A stretch of 64,000 nt of DNA from NCBI GenBank assembly GCA_039821555.1, contig JBCBNX010000004.1:202616-266615 (forward strand). Reading direction: 5' to 3'. This document shows, one piece after another, positions 53,243-63,882 of this stretch; the stretch's first letter is position 1; every line of letters begins with the position of its first letter. Origin of the DNA: Bacteroidota bacterium. GTDB lineage: Bacteria > Bacteroidota > Rhodothermia > Rhodothermales > Rubricoccaceae. The translations under genes were made by a program, and so were the position numbers. The notes below the pieces were generated by a model that worked only from the letters and a program-made list of their open reading frames with translations, had not been told where the DNA came from and searched no databases.

Positions 53243-53281
53243 GCGGCCCCACGACACCTCGTCGCGGGGCCGCTTTCGTTT
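53243..53281 (+). terminator. Rho-independent terminator
   Basis: An 8-bp perfect stem, GCGGCCCC (53243-53250) and GGGGCCGC (53266-53273), with an inner CGAC/GTCG pairing, followed by TTTCGTTT. It lies 30 bases after the stop of the jacalin/H1-like gene. Confidence 0.8.
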
Positions 53282-53369
53282 GGACATCATGGAACGGTCA
53301 TCGCGAAGCCATCGCCGGGGGCGATCTTGCGGCGCTTCCCTGCTTGTCTCACCGCTGCCCGTCGCTCCC

Positions 53370-54719
53370 ATGCACCTCCGATCGCTCAGCGTTCTCGTCC
53401 TCGTTCTCCTGACTGCCGCCCCCCTGGTCCACGCCCAGGACGCTCTTCTCCAGTCGGGGCCCATGCTTGGCTATAGCACCCACCGCGAGGTAGCCGTGTG
53501 GGTGCAGACGACCCAGCCTGCCGACGTGCAGGTGCGCTACCGGCCCGAAGGCGCTACGATAGACTTCGAGGTGTCCGAGGTCGTCCGCGCCGACGGCGAC
53601 TCGTGGCTCACCGCTCACGTCGTGCTCTTCGGGCTGGAGCCTGGCACGCGCTACGCCTACGACGTGCTGCTCGACGGCGAGGTCGTCGCGCGGCCCTACC
53701 CGACGGTGTTCCAGACGCAGACGCTCTGGCAGTGGCGCACTGACCCGCCCGAGTTCACCATTGCCTTCGGCTCGTGCGCCTACGTCAACGACCCACCCTT
53801 TGACCGGCCCGGTAATGGCTACGGCGGCGACTACCAGATCTACCAAACCATCGCCGCCCAGCAACCTGACGCCATGCTCTGGCTCGGCGACAACGTCTAC
53901 CTCCGCGAGGTCGACTGGTGGTCCGAGCGCGGCATCGACTACCGCTACAGCCACACGCGCGCGCTCTCTGAGATGCAGCCGCTGCTCGCCGCGACGCACC
54001 ACTTCGCGACGTGGGACGACCATGAGTTCGGCCCCAACAACTCGGACCGCTCCTACGTGCTCAAAGGCGAAACGCTCGACGCGTTCAAGCGCTACTGGGC
54101 TAACCCGACCTATGGCCTCCCCGAGACGCCCGGCGTCTTCGGCCACTTCGAGTGGGGCGATGTCGAGTTCTTCCTGCTCGACAACCGCTACCACCGCAGT
54201 CCCTCCGACGCGCCGCGCACACCCGACAAGACGATGCTGGGCGACGCGCAGGAGCAGTGGCTCATCGACGCGCTCACGGCGAGCCGCGCGCCGTTCAAGG
54301 TGGTCGTGAGTGGCGGGCAGGTGCTCAGCCGCTTCCAACTCTTCGAGAACTGGGCGACGTTCCCGCACGCGCGCCAGCGGCTCCTCGACGCCATCGACGC
54401 GCGCGGCATCGAAGGCGTGCTGTTCCTTTCCGGCGACCGTCACCACGGCGAGCTGATCCGCATCGACCGACCAGGGCGGTATCCGCTGTTCGACTTCACC
54501 TCGTCGCCGCTCACGGCAGGAGCCTCGTCGGCGCGGTTTGAGCAAGAGAACCCGGACCGGGTGCCGGGCACCTTTGTCACGCAACGGCACTTCGGGACGC
54601 TCTCGCTCTCTGGGCCGCGCACCGACCGCGTGATGGAACTCAACGCCTACGACGTGGACGGCGCGCTCCTCTGGTCGCACACGATCCGCGCGCGCGACCT
54701 ACGCAACGGCGACGAGTAG
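53370..54719 (+). CDS. PhoD-family alkaline phosphatase/phosphodiesterase
   Basis: A protein of 449 residues with signal peptide MHLRSLSVLVLVLLTAAPLV (cleavage after HAQ). An N-terminal beta-sandwich (DALLQSGPMLGYSTHREVAV, about 24-118) is followed by the metallophosphatase domain: FGSCAY at 133-138, LGDNVYLRE (Asp174, Asn175), WDDHEFGPNN (Asp216, Asp217, His218) and SGDRHHGEL. This is the metal site of PhoD-like enzymes that need Fe/Ca, although secretion here appears to be Sec-type, since no RR motif is seen. It would hydrolyse phosphodiesters or phosphomonoesters in the periplasm. Convergent with the S9 peptidase, with a shared hairpin between. Confidence 0.92.
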   Translation: MHLRSLSVLVLVLLTAAPLVHAQDALLQSGPMLGYSTHREVAVWVQTTQPADVQVRYRPEGATIDFEVSEVVRADGDSWLTAHVVLFGLEPGTRYAYDVLLDGEVVARPYPTVFQTQTLWQWRTDPPEFTIAFGSCAYVNDPPFDRPGNGYGGDYQIYQTIAAQQPDAMLWLGDNVYLREVDWWSERGIDYRYSHTRALSEMQPLLAATHHFATWDDHEFGPNNSDRSYVLKGETLDAFKRYWANPTYGLPETPGVFGHFEWGDVEFFLLDNRYHRSPSDAPRTPDKTMLGDAQEQWLIDALTASRAPFKVVVSGGQVLSRFQLFENWATFPHARQRLLDAIDARGIEGVLFLSGDRHHGELIRIDRPGRYPLFDFTSSPLTAGASSARFEQENPDRVPGTFVTQRHFGTLSLSGPRTDRVMELNAYDVDGALLWSHTIRARDLRNGDE

Positions 54720-54731
54720 CACAGAAGCAAG

Positions 54732-54761
54732 CAGGGGCGGCGCCATCCGGCGCCGCCCCTG
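54732..54761. terminator. Bidirectional terminator-like hairpin
   Basis: A 13-bp perfect stem, CAGGGGCGGCGCC (54732-54744) and GGCGCCGCCCCTG (54749-54761), with loop ATCC, between convergent genes. No T-run on the plus side. Confidence 0.7.
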
Positions 54762-54788
54762 TGGGACTCGTCAATCAGACCACCGCGG

Positions 54789-57605
54789 CTATTCGCCGCT
54801 GGCGTTGTCGGCCGGCTCGCTGGTCACGGCGTCGGCCATGCTCGTGAGCTCGGAGACGACGGTGCCGCCGCCCATCTGAGCAGGCAACGTGGAGGTGCTC
54901 TTCACCCCCACGCGTGTCTCGGCGTCGATGTAGAGCGTCATGTCGTCCGTCGCATCCACTTTGTCGATTTCCACGACGAAGGTTTCGAAGGTGCCCGCGG
55001 GGACCTCGACCGTCTCCATGCCAGTCACGGTGACGATGTGGTCCTGCACTTGCTGGGTGGCCGGTGCGAAGGCGCTGTACTGCGCCGTGTAGCCCACCTC
55101 CAGCGGTAGCGTGCCGAGCGCGGCCTCCATCGCGAGGCCGTCGGCCACCACGGGGGCGTCGAGCGCCATGCTCATCGGCATGGAGCCTTGCGGAGCCGAC
55201 ATCAGGCCCTCGATGGTCGCATCGCTGTAGCCCATCTCGATGGACATCTGGCCTTGGTTCATCGTGCGGGCGAGCGGCTTGAGGGTGCCCTGGGCCACCA
55301 CGAACGAGTCGCGGAGCGCCATGCCGCCCATCGCGGCGGGTAGCGTGGCGTGGTCCACGATGGCGTAGGCGGGCTGGCCCTCGTGCTCGATCGCCGTGAT
55401 GATGCGCCGGGCCCCGTCGAGGGGCATGGCCTGGCCGCGGATGTTCATGACGACGTTGTAGGTCATCGAGCGCGGCGTGAGCGTGGCATTCTCGAACGAG
55501 AGGTCCGACGTTCCGGCGTTGGCGTTCGGGTCGGTGACCGTCACCGTGGCCGGGTCCACCATGATCTCGCCGAGCTTGGTGCTGATGTCCTCCGGCATGT
55601 CGGCCTGGTAGCGCCCGCCAACGTGGTCGGCGAGGAACGCCTCGACTTTGGCGAACATCGCGGTGCGGTTCTCGCGGCCGCGGAAGCCGTGGCCCTCGTC
55701 CATCGCGACCATGTACTCGACCGGGAAGCCGCGGTCGCGCAGCGCGACGACGATCTGGTCGCTCTCGCGCTGCTTCACGCGCGGGTCGTTGGCGCCCTGG
55801 ATCACGAGCAGCGGCGAGGTGATCTGGTCGGCGCTGTTGAGCGGCGACTGCGCTTCGAGCATCGCGCGCTCCTCAGGGTCGTTCATGTCGCCCACGCGGG
55901 TAGCGAACATCGTGCGGGCCGCCTCCCAGTAGGGCGGGATCGACTCCAGCAGCGTGATGATGTTGCTCGGGCCCACGATCGAGACGCCGGCGGCGTAGAG
56001 ATCGGGCGTGAAGGCGACGCCTGCGAGCGTGGCATAGCCGCCGTAGGAGCCGCCCATGATGGCCACGCGCTCGGTGTCGGCGATGCCCTGGTCGATGAGG
56101 TACTGCACGCCGTCGGTGATGTCGTGCTGCATCGCGCCGGTGCCCCACTCCCTGTTGCCCGCGTTGAGGAACGCCTTGCCGTAGCCAGTCGAGCCGCGGA
56201 AGTTGGGTTGCATGACGGCGTAGCCACGGTTGGCCATGAACTGCGCGAAGCTGTCGTAGCCGTAGGAGTCGCGCGCCCACGGCCCGCCGTGGATGAGCAT
56301 CACGACAGGGAGGTTCGCCGCCTCGACGCCTTGCGGGAGCGTGAGGTAGGCCGGGATCTCCATGCCGTCGCGGGCCTCGTAGCGGACGACCTGCATCGGG
56401 GCCATGTGCTCCACGGGCAGCTCTGGGCGCGACGTGTAAAGCTTCGTCACCGTGCGGGCCTCGCGGTCGAAGAGGTAGCGCGAGCCAGGATCGACGGCGC
56501 GGGTGACGCGGACGACCACGTAGCGCTCGCTCCGGTCGGTCGAGCCGGGGTAGATCTCGCCGTCCGGCAGGCTCTCACGCAGGAAGGCGAGGTCTGCCTC
56601 CGCAGCCTCGGTCTTCGGGTAGAGGCGCACGCGGTCGCCGTTGTAGTAGGTGAGCCGCAGTTCGTTGGTCTCATCCGAGAAGCGTGCGCCAGCGAAGTCG
56701 GCGCGGCCTTCGGGGTCGCGCTCGATGAGCGTCTCCTCCTGCGTGTTGAGGTCGAAGAGGACGAACTCAATGAGGTCGCGGTCGCCGGTGTTGGTGATCA
56801 TGTAGACCTTGTCGCCGTCCGGGTGGAAGCGGACCGGGCTGCACGTCTCGATGACCGAGCACGTGTAGATCGTCTCGCCGATGGAGCCGTCTCCGCCGAT
56901 GGGGCGGACCTGCGTTTCGCCGGTGCCGGGGTCGGTGCGCAGCGCCAGGCGGACCTCACCGTCGAGGTCGGCCATCCACCCAGCGATCTGCTCGGTGTTC
57001 TCGATGAGCAGCGTCCGCTCGCCGGTTTCCAGGTTGAGGCGATAGACATCGTGCCAGGCCGGATCGCGATCGTTGAGGCCAACGAGGATGTTCGCCGGGT
57101 CGTCCTTGGGCACGTCGTAGATGAGTGCGCGGACGCCCTCCATGTCGGTGAGGTTGCGCGCGGGCGGGACGCCGGTTTCGTCGTCTGCGTCGGCACGGAG
57201 GTCGACGGCGTAGACGTGGAAGTCCTCGTTGCCGCCTTTGTCCTGGACGTAGAGCAGGTAGCGGTTGTCCTGGCTAAAGCGGTAGCCGCCTACGGGGCGG
57301 TCGTCGGCCGTGAGCGCTCGGGCGCTCTCGAAGTCGGCGTCGCGGTCCTTGACCCACACGTTCATCACGCCCGCGTAGGGCTTGCTGAACGCGATCATCG
57401 AGGCATCGGGGGAGAGCGTGCCGCCGGCGATCTCCGGGTCGCCGAAGAAGAGGTCGCGGTCGAGGAGCGGCGGGAGGGCGGCGCCCTGGAGCGCGGGGGC
57501 GGTGGCGTCGACGGCCATCACGTCGTCTTGAGCGGTGGCGGTCTGCGGGACCGCAAGCAGGGCACCGAGCAGCATCGCCATACAGAACGAAAAAGAGAGC
57601 TTCAT
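54789..57605 (-). CDS. S9-family peptidase with C-terminal beta-rich extension
   Basis: A protein of 938 residues with signal peptide [20 protein letters not shown] (cleavage near ATAQ). Residues about 45-415 form a DPP-IV/prolyl-oligopeptidase-type beta-propeller. The catalytic alpha/beta-hydrolase covers about 420-670: nucleophile Ser520 in GGSYGGYA, Asp607 in GANDPRVK, His639 in DEGHGFRGR. The remaining 270 residues are not part of usual S9C enzymes; the end reads [20 protein letters not shown] and [16 protein letters not shown], resembling DUF3108-like lipid-transfer or outer-membrane proteins. It likely cleaves peptides in the periplasm. The longer frame to 57809 has no signal-like content. 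Confidence 0.9.
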   Translation of the reverse strand: MKLSFSFCMAMLLGALLAVPQTATAQDDVMAVDATAPALQGAALPPLLDRDLFFGDPEIAGGTLSPDASMIAFSKPYAGVMNVWVKDRDADFESARALTADDRPVGGYRFSQDNRYLLYVQDKGGNEDFHVYAVDLRADADDETGVPPARNLTDMEGVRALIYDVPKDDPANILVGLNDRDPAWHDVYRLNLETGERTLLIENTEQIAGWMADLDGEVRLALRTDPGTGETQVRPIGGDGSIGETIYTCSVIETCSPVRFHPDGDKVYMITNTGDRDLIEFVLFDLNTQEETLIERDPEGRADFAGARFSDETNELRLTYYNGDRVRLYPKTEAAEADLAFLRESLPDGEIYPGSTDRSERYVVVRVTRAVDPGSRYLFDREARTVTKLYTSRPELPVEHMAPMQVVRYEARDGMEIPAYLTLPQGVEAANLPVVMLIHGGPWARDSYGYDSFAQFMANRGYAVMQPNFRGSTGYGKAFLNAGNREWGTGAMQHDITDGVQYLIDQGIADTERVAIMGGSYGGYATLAGVAFTPDLYAAGVSIVGPSNIITLLESIPPYWEAARTMFATRVGDMNDPEERAMLEAQSPLNSADQITSPLLVIQGANDPRVKQRESDQIVVALRDRGFPVEYMVAMDEGHGFRGRENRTAMFAKVEAFLADHVGGRYQADMPEDISTKLGEIMVDPATVTVTDPNANAGTSDLSFENATLTPRSMTYNVVMNIRGQAMPLDGARRIITAIEHEGQPAYAIVDHATLPAAMGGMALRDSFVVAQGTLKPLARTMNQGQMSIEMGYSDATIEGLMSAPQGSMPMSMALDAPVVADGLAMEAALGTLPLEVGYTAQYSAFAPATQQVQDHIVTVTGMETVEVPAGTFETFVVEIDKVDATDDMTLYIDAETRVGVKSTSTLPAQMGGGTVVSELTSMADAVTSEPADNASGE

Positions 57606-57830
57606 AGAGCAGGAGGAGGAAGTACGAGAGGGACTCGTGGTGCGACCGCAGGAGGGAGGCGGGTCGAGAGCGGGGCCACCGGCGCAAACGTGAGACACGG
57701 CTGGCGTGGGACACGATGGGGGAGCCGGAGGCCCTCCAAGATGCGCGTCCCCTACGGATGGATCTCCGTGCTGTTGCACCGACGCACATCCTTCAGCGGA
57801 TCCTCGCACCGGTGCATTCCACGCCGGAGG

Positions 57831-58640
57831 CTACGCCCAGACCTGCCGAACGACTGAGCGGAAGACGGCATCGAGGCGGCCCGCCGAAATAGGATCGGTC
57901 GCGGGGGGCGGAGTGGCCTTCTCCAGTCGTTCCAACTCGCCCTCGATGAAGGTCTGCAGCACCGGGATGCGCGCTGCGGCGTCGCCCTCGCTGCCCGAGC
58001 GCTTCGCGTCAATGAGCGCGTCCACGGTGGCGCGGAGCGGGCCGGGGGGCGAGACGGCATCAAGGACCGCGCTAAACGCGGTCGGAACGGGGCCGAAGCC
58101 CGCCTCGATCCAGCGGACGTTGAGCAGCGGGCGAAGGGCGTAGAAGTACTTCTTCGTGTTCACCTCCGGGCCTGCGAGGTGGTCGTGGTAGGTGCCCTTC
58201 GCCATGCTGCGGTAGTGGTGGTAGACCGCGAGCGGCCGGAACGCTTCGGCAGCGAGGGCGCGCAAGGCAGGCACGACGGCCTCGTTCTCCCGATAGACGA
58301 TGGGCGAGCGCAGCCACTCCTGGGGCGAAGCGTTCGACCTGCGCAGCAGGCGGAGCGTATTGCGGAGGTCCCACCCTGCCGGATCGAGCACGGCCCCGCT
58401 CTCGGACGCACCAATCGGTCGCCGCAGCACGTCGGGACGGCGCTCGACGTTGATGCTGAGGTACCAATCGGGAGGGCGGACGTAGAGGAAGCGGATGTCG
58501 AAGTCGCTGTCGGCCGAGGGGAACCCCCAGGTCCGGCTCCCAGACTCGCAGGCATAGACGATGCGCACGCCTTCCTCTGCCTCGATGGCACGCAGCCGGT
58601 CGAGGATCTCGGCACGAACCTGTTCAGGAATCGACGACAT
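57831..58640 (-). CDS. RlaP-type predicted nucleotidyltransferase
   Basis: A protein of 269 residues. GSRTWGFPSADSDFDIRFLY at 34-53 is the DNA polymerase beta/minimal nucleotidyltransferase signature (GS..-x-DSDFD, metal ligands Asp46 and Asp48) of the COG3541 / PF10127 family. Other family blocks include PEWLRSPIVYRE-like QEWLRSPIVYREN, YHHYRSMAKG and VNTKKYFYALRPLLN. Members are linked to RNA repair in some genomes, but here no RNA-ligase or other repair gene is adjacent, so the role is open. Divergent from the DUF2231 gene, 103 bases away. Confidence 0.88.
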   Translation of the reverse strand: MSSIPEQVRAEILDRLRAIEAEEGVRIVYACESGSRTWGFPSADSDFDIRFLYVRPPDWYLSINVERRPDVLRRPIGASESGAVLDPAGWDLRNTLRLLRRSNASPQEWLRSPIVYRENEAVVPALRALAAEAFRPLAVYHHYRSMAKGTYHDHLAGPEVNTKKYFYALRPLLNVRWIEAGFGPVPTAFSAVLDAVSPPGPLRATVDALIDAKRSGSEGDAAARIPVLQTFIEGELERLEKATPPPATDPISAGRLDAVFRSVVRQVWA

Positions 58641-58743
58641 GGACAGACGAAGTCATTGAGGAGGACGATGGGTTCGCACCAAGAGTCCACGCCAGGCACG
58701 GCGTACGGTCAGGTGCTAGGTTAGCAAGTCACTCCCTTCCCTG

Positions 58744-59250
58744 ATGTTTCGCGCGATGGATTGGCTCCTGGCCCCGTTTGAGTACGAACTGACAACGTGG
58801 CACCCGCTTGCGGTGCATGCCCCGGTGGTGCTGGTGCCGCTCGGCGCGCTCGGCGCATGCGTCTACGCATTCACCGGCCGGCCGCGCGTGCGTGCCGGGC
58901 TGCTCGTCTGGTTCGCGGTCACGGCGCTGGCGACGTGGTGGGCGATGCGGACCGGGAAGGCCCTCTACGAAGGCGTGGAGGGCACGCCCATCGTCGAGGA
59001 GCTGATCGCGCAGCACAGGACGACGGCCGCGTGGGTGTTGCGGCTCACCATCGCGCTGGTGCTCCTGCTTGCCGGGTTAAGTGCCTGGCGACGGTGGCGC
59101 AGGGCCTCGTGGCGCAAGGCCAACTCGGTGCTGCGCCTCGGCCGCGATCCGCTATGGGTCCGAGCAGTTGTGGTCCTCCTCGCGTTCGTGGCTGCGCTGC
59201 TGGTTGTCTACACAGGGCACGTCGGTGGCGTGATGGTGTGGGGCCGGTAG
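58744..59250 (+). CDS. DUF2231 family membrane protein
   Basis: A protein of 168 residues with four TM helices: HPLAVHAPVVLVPLGALGAC, GLLVWFAVTALATWWAM, AAWVLRLTIALVLLLAGL and AVVVLLAFVAALLVVYTG. HPLAVHAP near the start and TGHVGGVMVWG at the end are the DUF2231 hallmarks. The family is of unknown function and sits in the inner membrane. Monocistronic, and not obviously linked to hrcA, 211 bases on. Confidence 0.85.
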   Translation: MFRAMDWLLAPFEYELTTWHPLAVHAPVVLVPLGALGACVYAFTGRPRVRAGLLVWFAVTALATWWAMRTGKALYEGVEGTPIVEELIAQHRTTAAWVLRLTIALVLLLAGLSAWRRWRRASWRKANSVLRLGRDPLWVRAVVVLLAFVAALLVVYTGHVGGVMVWGR

Positions 59251-59295
59251 GGGCGTAAGGGGGTGCCGCAGCGCGTGCGAGCCGATCGCGGCTAG

Positions 59296-59310
59296 CCTGT
59301 TAAGAACAGG
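59296..59310. promoter_or_regulatory. Short inverted repeat upstream of hrcA
   Basis: CCTGTT-AAG-AACAGG is a 6-bp perfect inverted repeat 151 bases upstream of the hrcA start, where the CIRCE operator would be expected in other lineages. No classic CIRCE (TTAGCACTC-N9-GAGTGCTAA) is present between 59251 and 59461. Whether this repeat is functional is unknown. Confidence 0.3.
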
Positions 59311-59461
59311 TGGAGCGCCGGGCAACGAATCGGGGTGGGAAACGCGCCGAGGGGCATCCGGTTAGACGCACGCTGTGACCGCCTACCTGATGCCACGTGC
59401 GGCACGGCCTTTGTGCAATAGATCCTGCACTTACCGGAGTACGTCCGGTTGCCATCCTGTC

Positions 59462-60571
59462 ATGCCCGACTCCCGCCGCTCTATTCCGCTTCGCCCGACG
59501 GCCCCCGCTCTGTCCGAGCGGGAGCAGTCCATCCTGCGGCTCGTCGTGCAGCGCTTCGTGCAGACGGCGGCGCCTGTCGGCTCGCGGGTCATCTCCGAAG
59601 AGGACGAGATCGTGCTTTCCTCGGCGTCGATCCGCAACACGATGAGCCGCCTGGAGGCACTCGGCTACCTCGGCCACCCGCATACCTCGGCGGGCCGCGT
59701 GCCCACCGAACTCGGCTATCGCTTCTACGTCGACTCGCTGATGAACGTGGCGGGCCTCACGCCCGGCGACGAGGCCATCCTCCGGCAGTCGCTCGACGCG
59801 CTCTACGGCGACATCGAAGCACTCACGCGCACGTCGAGCCGCCTGCTCGGGCAGCTCTCGCAGCTCCTGGGGGTGGTGCTCACGCCCAAGCTTGCGACCG
59901 GCACACTCGACCGCATCGACGTGGTGCCGCTCTCCTCGTCGCGCGTGATGTTCGTGCTGGAGGTGCGCGGCGGGCTGGTCCGCACCATCATCGCGGAGGC
60001 TGACGCGGAGATCCGGCGCAGCGACCTCCCGCGCCTCGTGACGTTGCTCAACGAGCGCCTGGCGGGCCTCTCGCTCGGCGAGATCCGCAAGACCGGCGCC
60101 GCCCGCCTCGACGATTTGCTGGGCGATCCGTCCACGCCCGACCCGGCGGGCCTCGTCCGACTCGTCGTTCGTGAGGCCGACACGCTCTTCCGCGAGCCGC
60201 CCAACCGCCGCGCGCAGGTCGGCAGCCCGCACCACCTCGTCGCGCAGCCCGAGTTCCAGGACCCGGAGGTCGTGCGCGGCCTCATCCGCATGGTCGAGGA
60301 CGGCGAGGCCGTCGTCCACCTCCTCGAAGCCGACCCCGTCGAGCCCGGCGATGAGGACGCGAGCGCTATCGTGCTCATCGGACGCGAACTCACCACCGAC
60401 CTCACCGGGGACGCCATCGCGGCTCCCGACTACGCCGTCGTGACGGCGCCCTACCGCGTCGGCGACACCATCGGCCGCGTTGGCGTGATCGGCCCGACGC
60501 GCATGGACTACGGGCGCGCCGTCGCCCTCGTCGAGCGCGTGGCGTCGCTGCTGAGCCGTTCCGCCGCCTGA
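59462..60571 (+). CDS. hrcA: Heat-inducible transcription repressor HrcA
   Basis: A protein of 369 residues starting at 59462 (MPDSRRSIPLRPTAPALSER); an in-frame ATG at 59375 adds 29 residues lacking HrcA sequence. The N-terminal winged helix has EREQSILRLVVQRFVQTAAPVGSR, SSASIRNTMSRLEALGYL and HPHTSAGRVPTELGYRFYVD, the family signature. The C-terminal GAF-like domain ends VIGPTRMDYGRAVALVERVA. It represses chaperone genes until heat titrates GroEL away. It heads an hrcA-grpE-dnaJ unit; dnaK is elsewhere. No CIRCE was seen nearby, so the operator may lie elsewhere or be diverged. Confidence 0.96.
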   Translation: MPDSRRSIPLRPTAPALSEREQSILRLVVQRFVQTAAPVGSRVISEEDEIVLSSASIRNTMSRLEALGYLGHPHTSAGRVPTELGYRFYVDSLMNVAGLTPGDEAILRQSLDALYGDIEALTRTSSRLLGQLSQLLGVVLTPKLATGTLDRIDVVPLSSSRVMFVLEVRGGLVRTIIAEADAEIRRSDLPRLVTLLNERLAGLSLGEIRKTGAARLDDLLGDPSTPDPAGLVRLVVREADTLFREPPNRRAQVGSPHHLVAQPEFQDPEVVRGLIRMVEDGEAVVHLLEADPVEPGDEDASAIVLIGRELTTDLTGDAIAAPDYAVVTAPYRVGDTIGRVGVIGPTRMDYGRAVALVERVASLLSRSAA

Positions 60572-60629
60572 CCCTACGCCTTCCTCGTCTCTCTGCACAC
60601 CGTTCGACCCTCCGCAACCCCGCACCGCT

Positions 60630-61244
60630 ATGTCGACGACCCCCATCAACCCCGACGCGCGCGACAGCGTGTCGCAGCACATCGGCACCAACACCGACGC
60701 TGCTGAAGTAGCCCTCCACGCCGTGGACGAACTCGCCGAACGCCAACTCCAGATCGAAGAACTGAACGACGAGAACGACCGCCTGGTCGCTGACCTCGCC
60801 GCCGCGCAGGACCAGGTCAAGCGCAAGGCCGCGGAGTTCGAGAACTACCGCCGCCGCACGACCGCCGAGCTCGGCCAGGCCGCCGCCCGCGGCCGCGCCG
60901 AGGCCGTCGTCCGCATCCTCGACGTGTACGACGACTTCCGCCGCTCCCTCCAGGCGGCCACGGAGACGGCCGAGAAGCAGTCCACCGACGACCCGGCCTT
61001 CGAAGGGCTCCGCGAAGGCGTCGAACTGGTCTACCGCAAGTTCACGGGCGAGCTGGAGAAGCTCGGCGTGCAGCCCATCAAGACCGTCGGCGAGCCGTTC
61101 GACGAGCGTGTCCACGAGGCGCTGATGCAGCAGCCGGTGGACGACCCCGAGATCACCTCCGGAACCATCCTCGCCGAAATCCAACGTGGCTACGCCCTCG
61201 ACGGGCGCGTGCTGCGCCACGCCCGCGTCGTCGTCGCCCAGTAG
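60630..61244 (+). CDS. grpE: Nucleotide exchange factor GrpE
   Basis: A protein of 204 residues. The long N-terminal coiled coil (about 30-90; [20 protein letters not shown] then [14 protein letters not shown]) drives dimerisation. The four-helix and beta regions follow, with [34 protein letters not shown] and the C-terminal [13 protein letters not shown]. It releases ADP from DnaK. 58 bases after hrcA and 41 before dnaJ. Confidence 0.95.
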   Translation: MSTTPINPDARDSVSQHIGTNTDAAEVALHAVDELAERQLQIEELNDENDRLVADLAAAQDQVKRKAAEFENYRRRTTAELGQAAARGRAEAVVRILDVYDDFRRSLQAATETAEKQSTDDPAFEGLREGVELVYRKFTGELEKLGVQPIKTVGEPFDERVHEALMQQPVDDPEITSGTILAEIQRGYALDGRVLRHARVVVAQ

Positions 61245-61285
61245 CGCGCCTCCCAGCGCCCAGCCGTCTCCCACGCTCTCCACCC

Positions 61286-62446
61286 ATGCGCGACTACTAC
61301 GAGATTCTCGGCCTTTCCCGGTCGGCCTCCGCAGACGAAATCAAGAAGGCCTACCGCAAGCTGGCCATGAAGTACCACCCGGACCGCAATCCGGGGGACG
61401 AGGCGGCGGAGACCAAGTTCAAGGAGGCCGCGGAGGCCTACGAGGTGCTCTCGACGCCCGAGAAGCGCCAGCGCTACGACCGCTTCGGCCACGCCGGCCT
61501 GCGCGGTGCGGCGGCGGGTGGCCCCGGCGGCCAGCCCGGCCCTGGCTTCAACGACATCTCGGACATCTTCTCGGCCTTCTCCGACATCTTTGGCAGCGAC
61601 GTCCGCTTCGATTTCAACCAGCGCACCGGCGGGCGGCGGGGCGGGCGAGCAGGCTCTGATCTGCGCGTACGGCTCAAGCTCACGCTCGAAGAAATCTCCG
61701 AGGGGGTCGAACGGCAACTCAAGCTCCGCAAGTACATCACCTGCGGCGCCTGCTCGGGGTCCGGCGCTGAAGGCGGAGAAGCAGGCTACATCACGTGCCC
61801 GACCTGCAAGGGCTCCGGCGAGGTACGCCAGGTGTCCAACTCGTTCTTCGGGCAGTTCGTCAACGTGCAGCCGTGTCCGCAGTGTCGCGGCGAAGGCCGG
61901 ATCGTGCAGAACCGCTGCAACGAGTGCGGGGGCGAGGGCCGCATCAAGGGCGAGGAGATGGTCACCATCGAGGTGCCAGCGGGCGTGTCGGAGGGGCAGT
62001 ATCTCAACCTGCGCGGCAAGGGCAACGCTGGCCAGCGCGGCGGTCCGGCGGGCAGCCTCCGCGTCGAGATCGAAGAGGTCGAGCACGAGCACTTCACCCG
62101 CGACGGCCTGGACATCATCTACGACCTCGCGCTCTCCGTGCCCGACGCGGCGCTCGGCACCGAAGTCGAGGTGCCCACGCTCAAGGGCCGTGCCCGCCTC
62201 CAGATCGACCCCGGCATCCAGAGCGGGCGCATCCTGCGCATGCGCGGCCGCGGCCTGCCCGAGCTCGGCGGCAGCCGACGCGGCGACCAGATGGTGCGTG
62301 TCCACGTCTGGACGCCACGAGACCTCGGCCCCGAGGCCCGCGCTGCCCTCGAATCGCTCCGCGACGACCCAGCCTTCCAGCCCGAGACGGGCGGCGAGAA
62401 GCGCTCGTTCTTCAGCCGCATGAAAGACGCCTTCACGGGCAACTGA
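61286..62446 (+). CDS. dnaJ: Chaperone protein DnaJ
   Basis: A protein of 386 residues. J domain 3-65 with HPD at 31-33 ([10 protein letters not shown]). A Gly-rich region ([18 protein letters not shown]) and the zinc-binding domain with all four CxxCxGxG motifs follow ([32 protein letters not shown]), then the C-terminal substrate-binding domain ([18 protein letters not shown] ... [11 protein letters not shown]). It delivers clients to DnaK. Type I DnaJ, complete. Third gene after hrcA and grpE; a 16-bp tandem array lies in the spacer to the convergent HD gene. Confidence 0.97.
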   Translation: MRDYYEILGLSRSASADEIKKAYRKLAMKYHPDRNPGDEAAETKFKEAAEAYEVLSTPEKRQRYDRFGHAGLRGAAAGGPGGQPGPGFNDISDIFSAFSDIFGSDVRFDFNQRTGGRRGGRAGSDLRVRLKLTLEEISEGVERQLKLRKYITCGACSGSGAEGGEAGYITCPTCKGSGEVRQVSNSFFGQFVNVQPCPQCRGEGRIVQNRCNECGGEGRIKGEEMVTIEVPAGVSEGQYLNLRGKGNAGQRGGPAGSLRVEIEEVEHEHFTRDGLDIIYDLALSVPDAALGTEVEVPTLKGRARLQIDPGIQSGRILRMRGRGLPELGGSRRGDQMVRVHVWTPRDLGPEARAALESLRDDPAFQPETGGEKRSFFSRMKDAFTGN

Positions 62447-62479
62447 GCACGGCCCGCCCTCTGACGCTCGGATCTCAGA

Positions 62480-62583
62480 GGCGCTGCCGTCAAAAGGCGC
62501 TGCCGTCAAAAGGCGCTGCCGTCAAAAGGCGCTGCCGTCAAAAGGCGCTGCCGTCAAAAGGCGCTGCCGTCAAAAGGCGCTGC
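62480..62583. repeat. 16-bp tandem array, six perfect copies plus partial
   Basis: Six perfect copies of GGCGCTGCCGTCAAAA (62480-62575) plus 8 bases of a seventh, between the convergent dnaJ and HD genes. The array ends 3 bases short of the HD gene's stop codon (62589-62587 on the minus strand). It shares the TGCC core with the 15-bp arrays at 19563 and 51436. Confidence 0.95.
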
Positions 62584-62586
62584 GTT

Positions 62587-63882
<1,296 letters not shown>

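Noticed and set aside
55350-57857. Open plus-strand frame of 835 codons
   Set aside because: It lies antisense to the S9 peptidase; its product is Val/Arg/Asp-rich without domains, a known artefact of high-GC codon usage.
59251-59461. CIRCE operator upstream of hrcA
   Set aside because: No TTAGCACTC/GAGTGCTAA pair or near match was found; the GTGCA...TGCAC pair near 59413 lacks the rest of the consensus.
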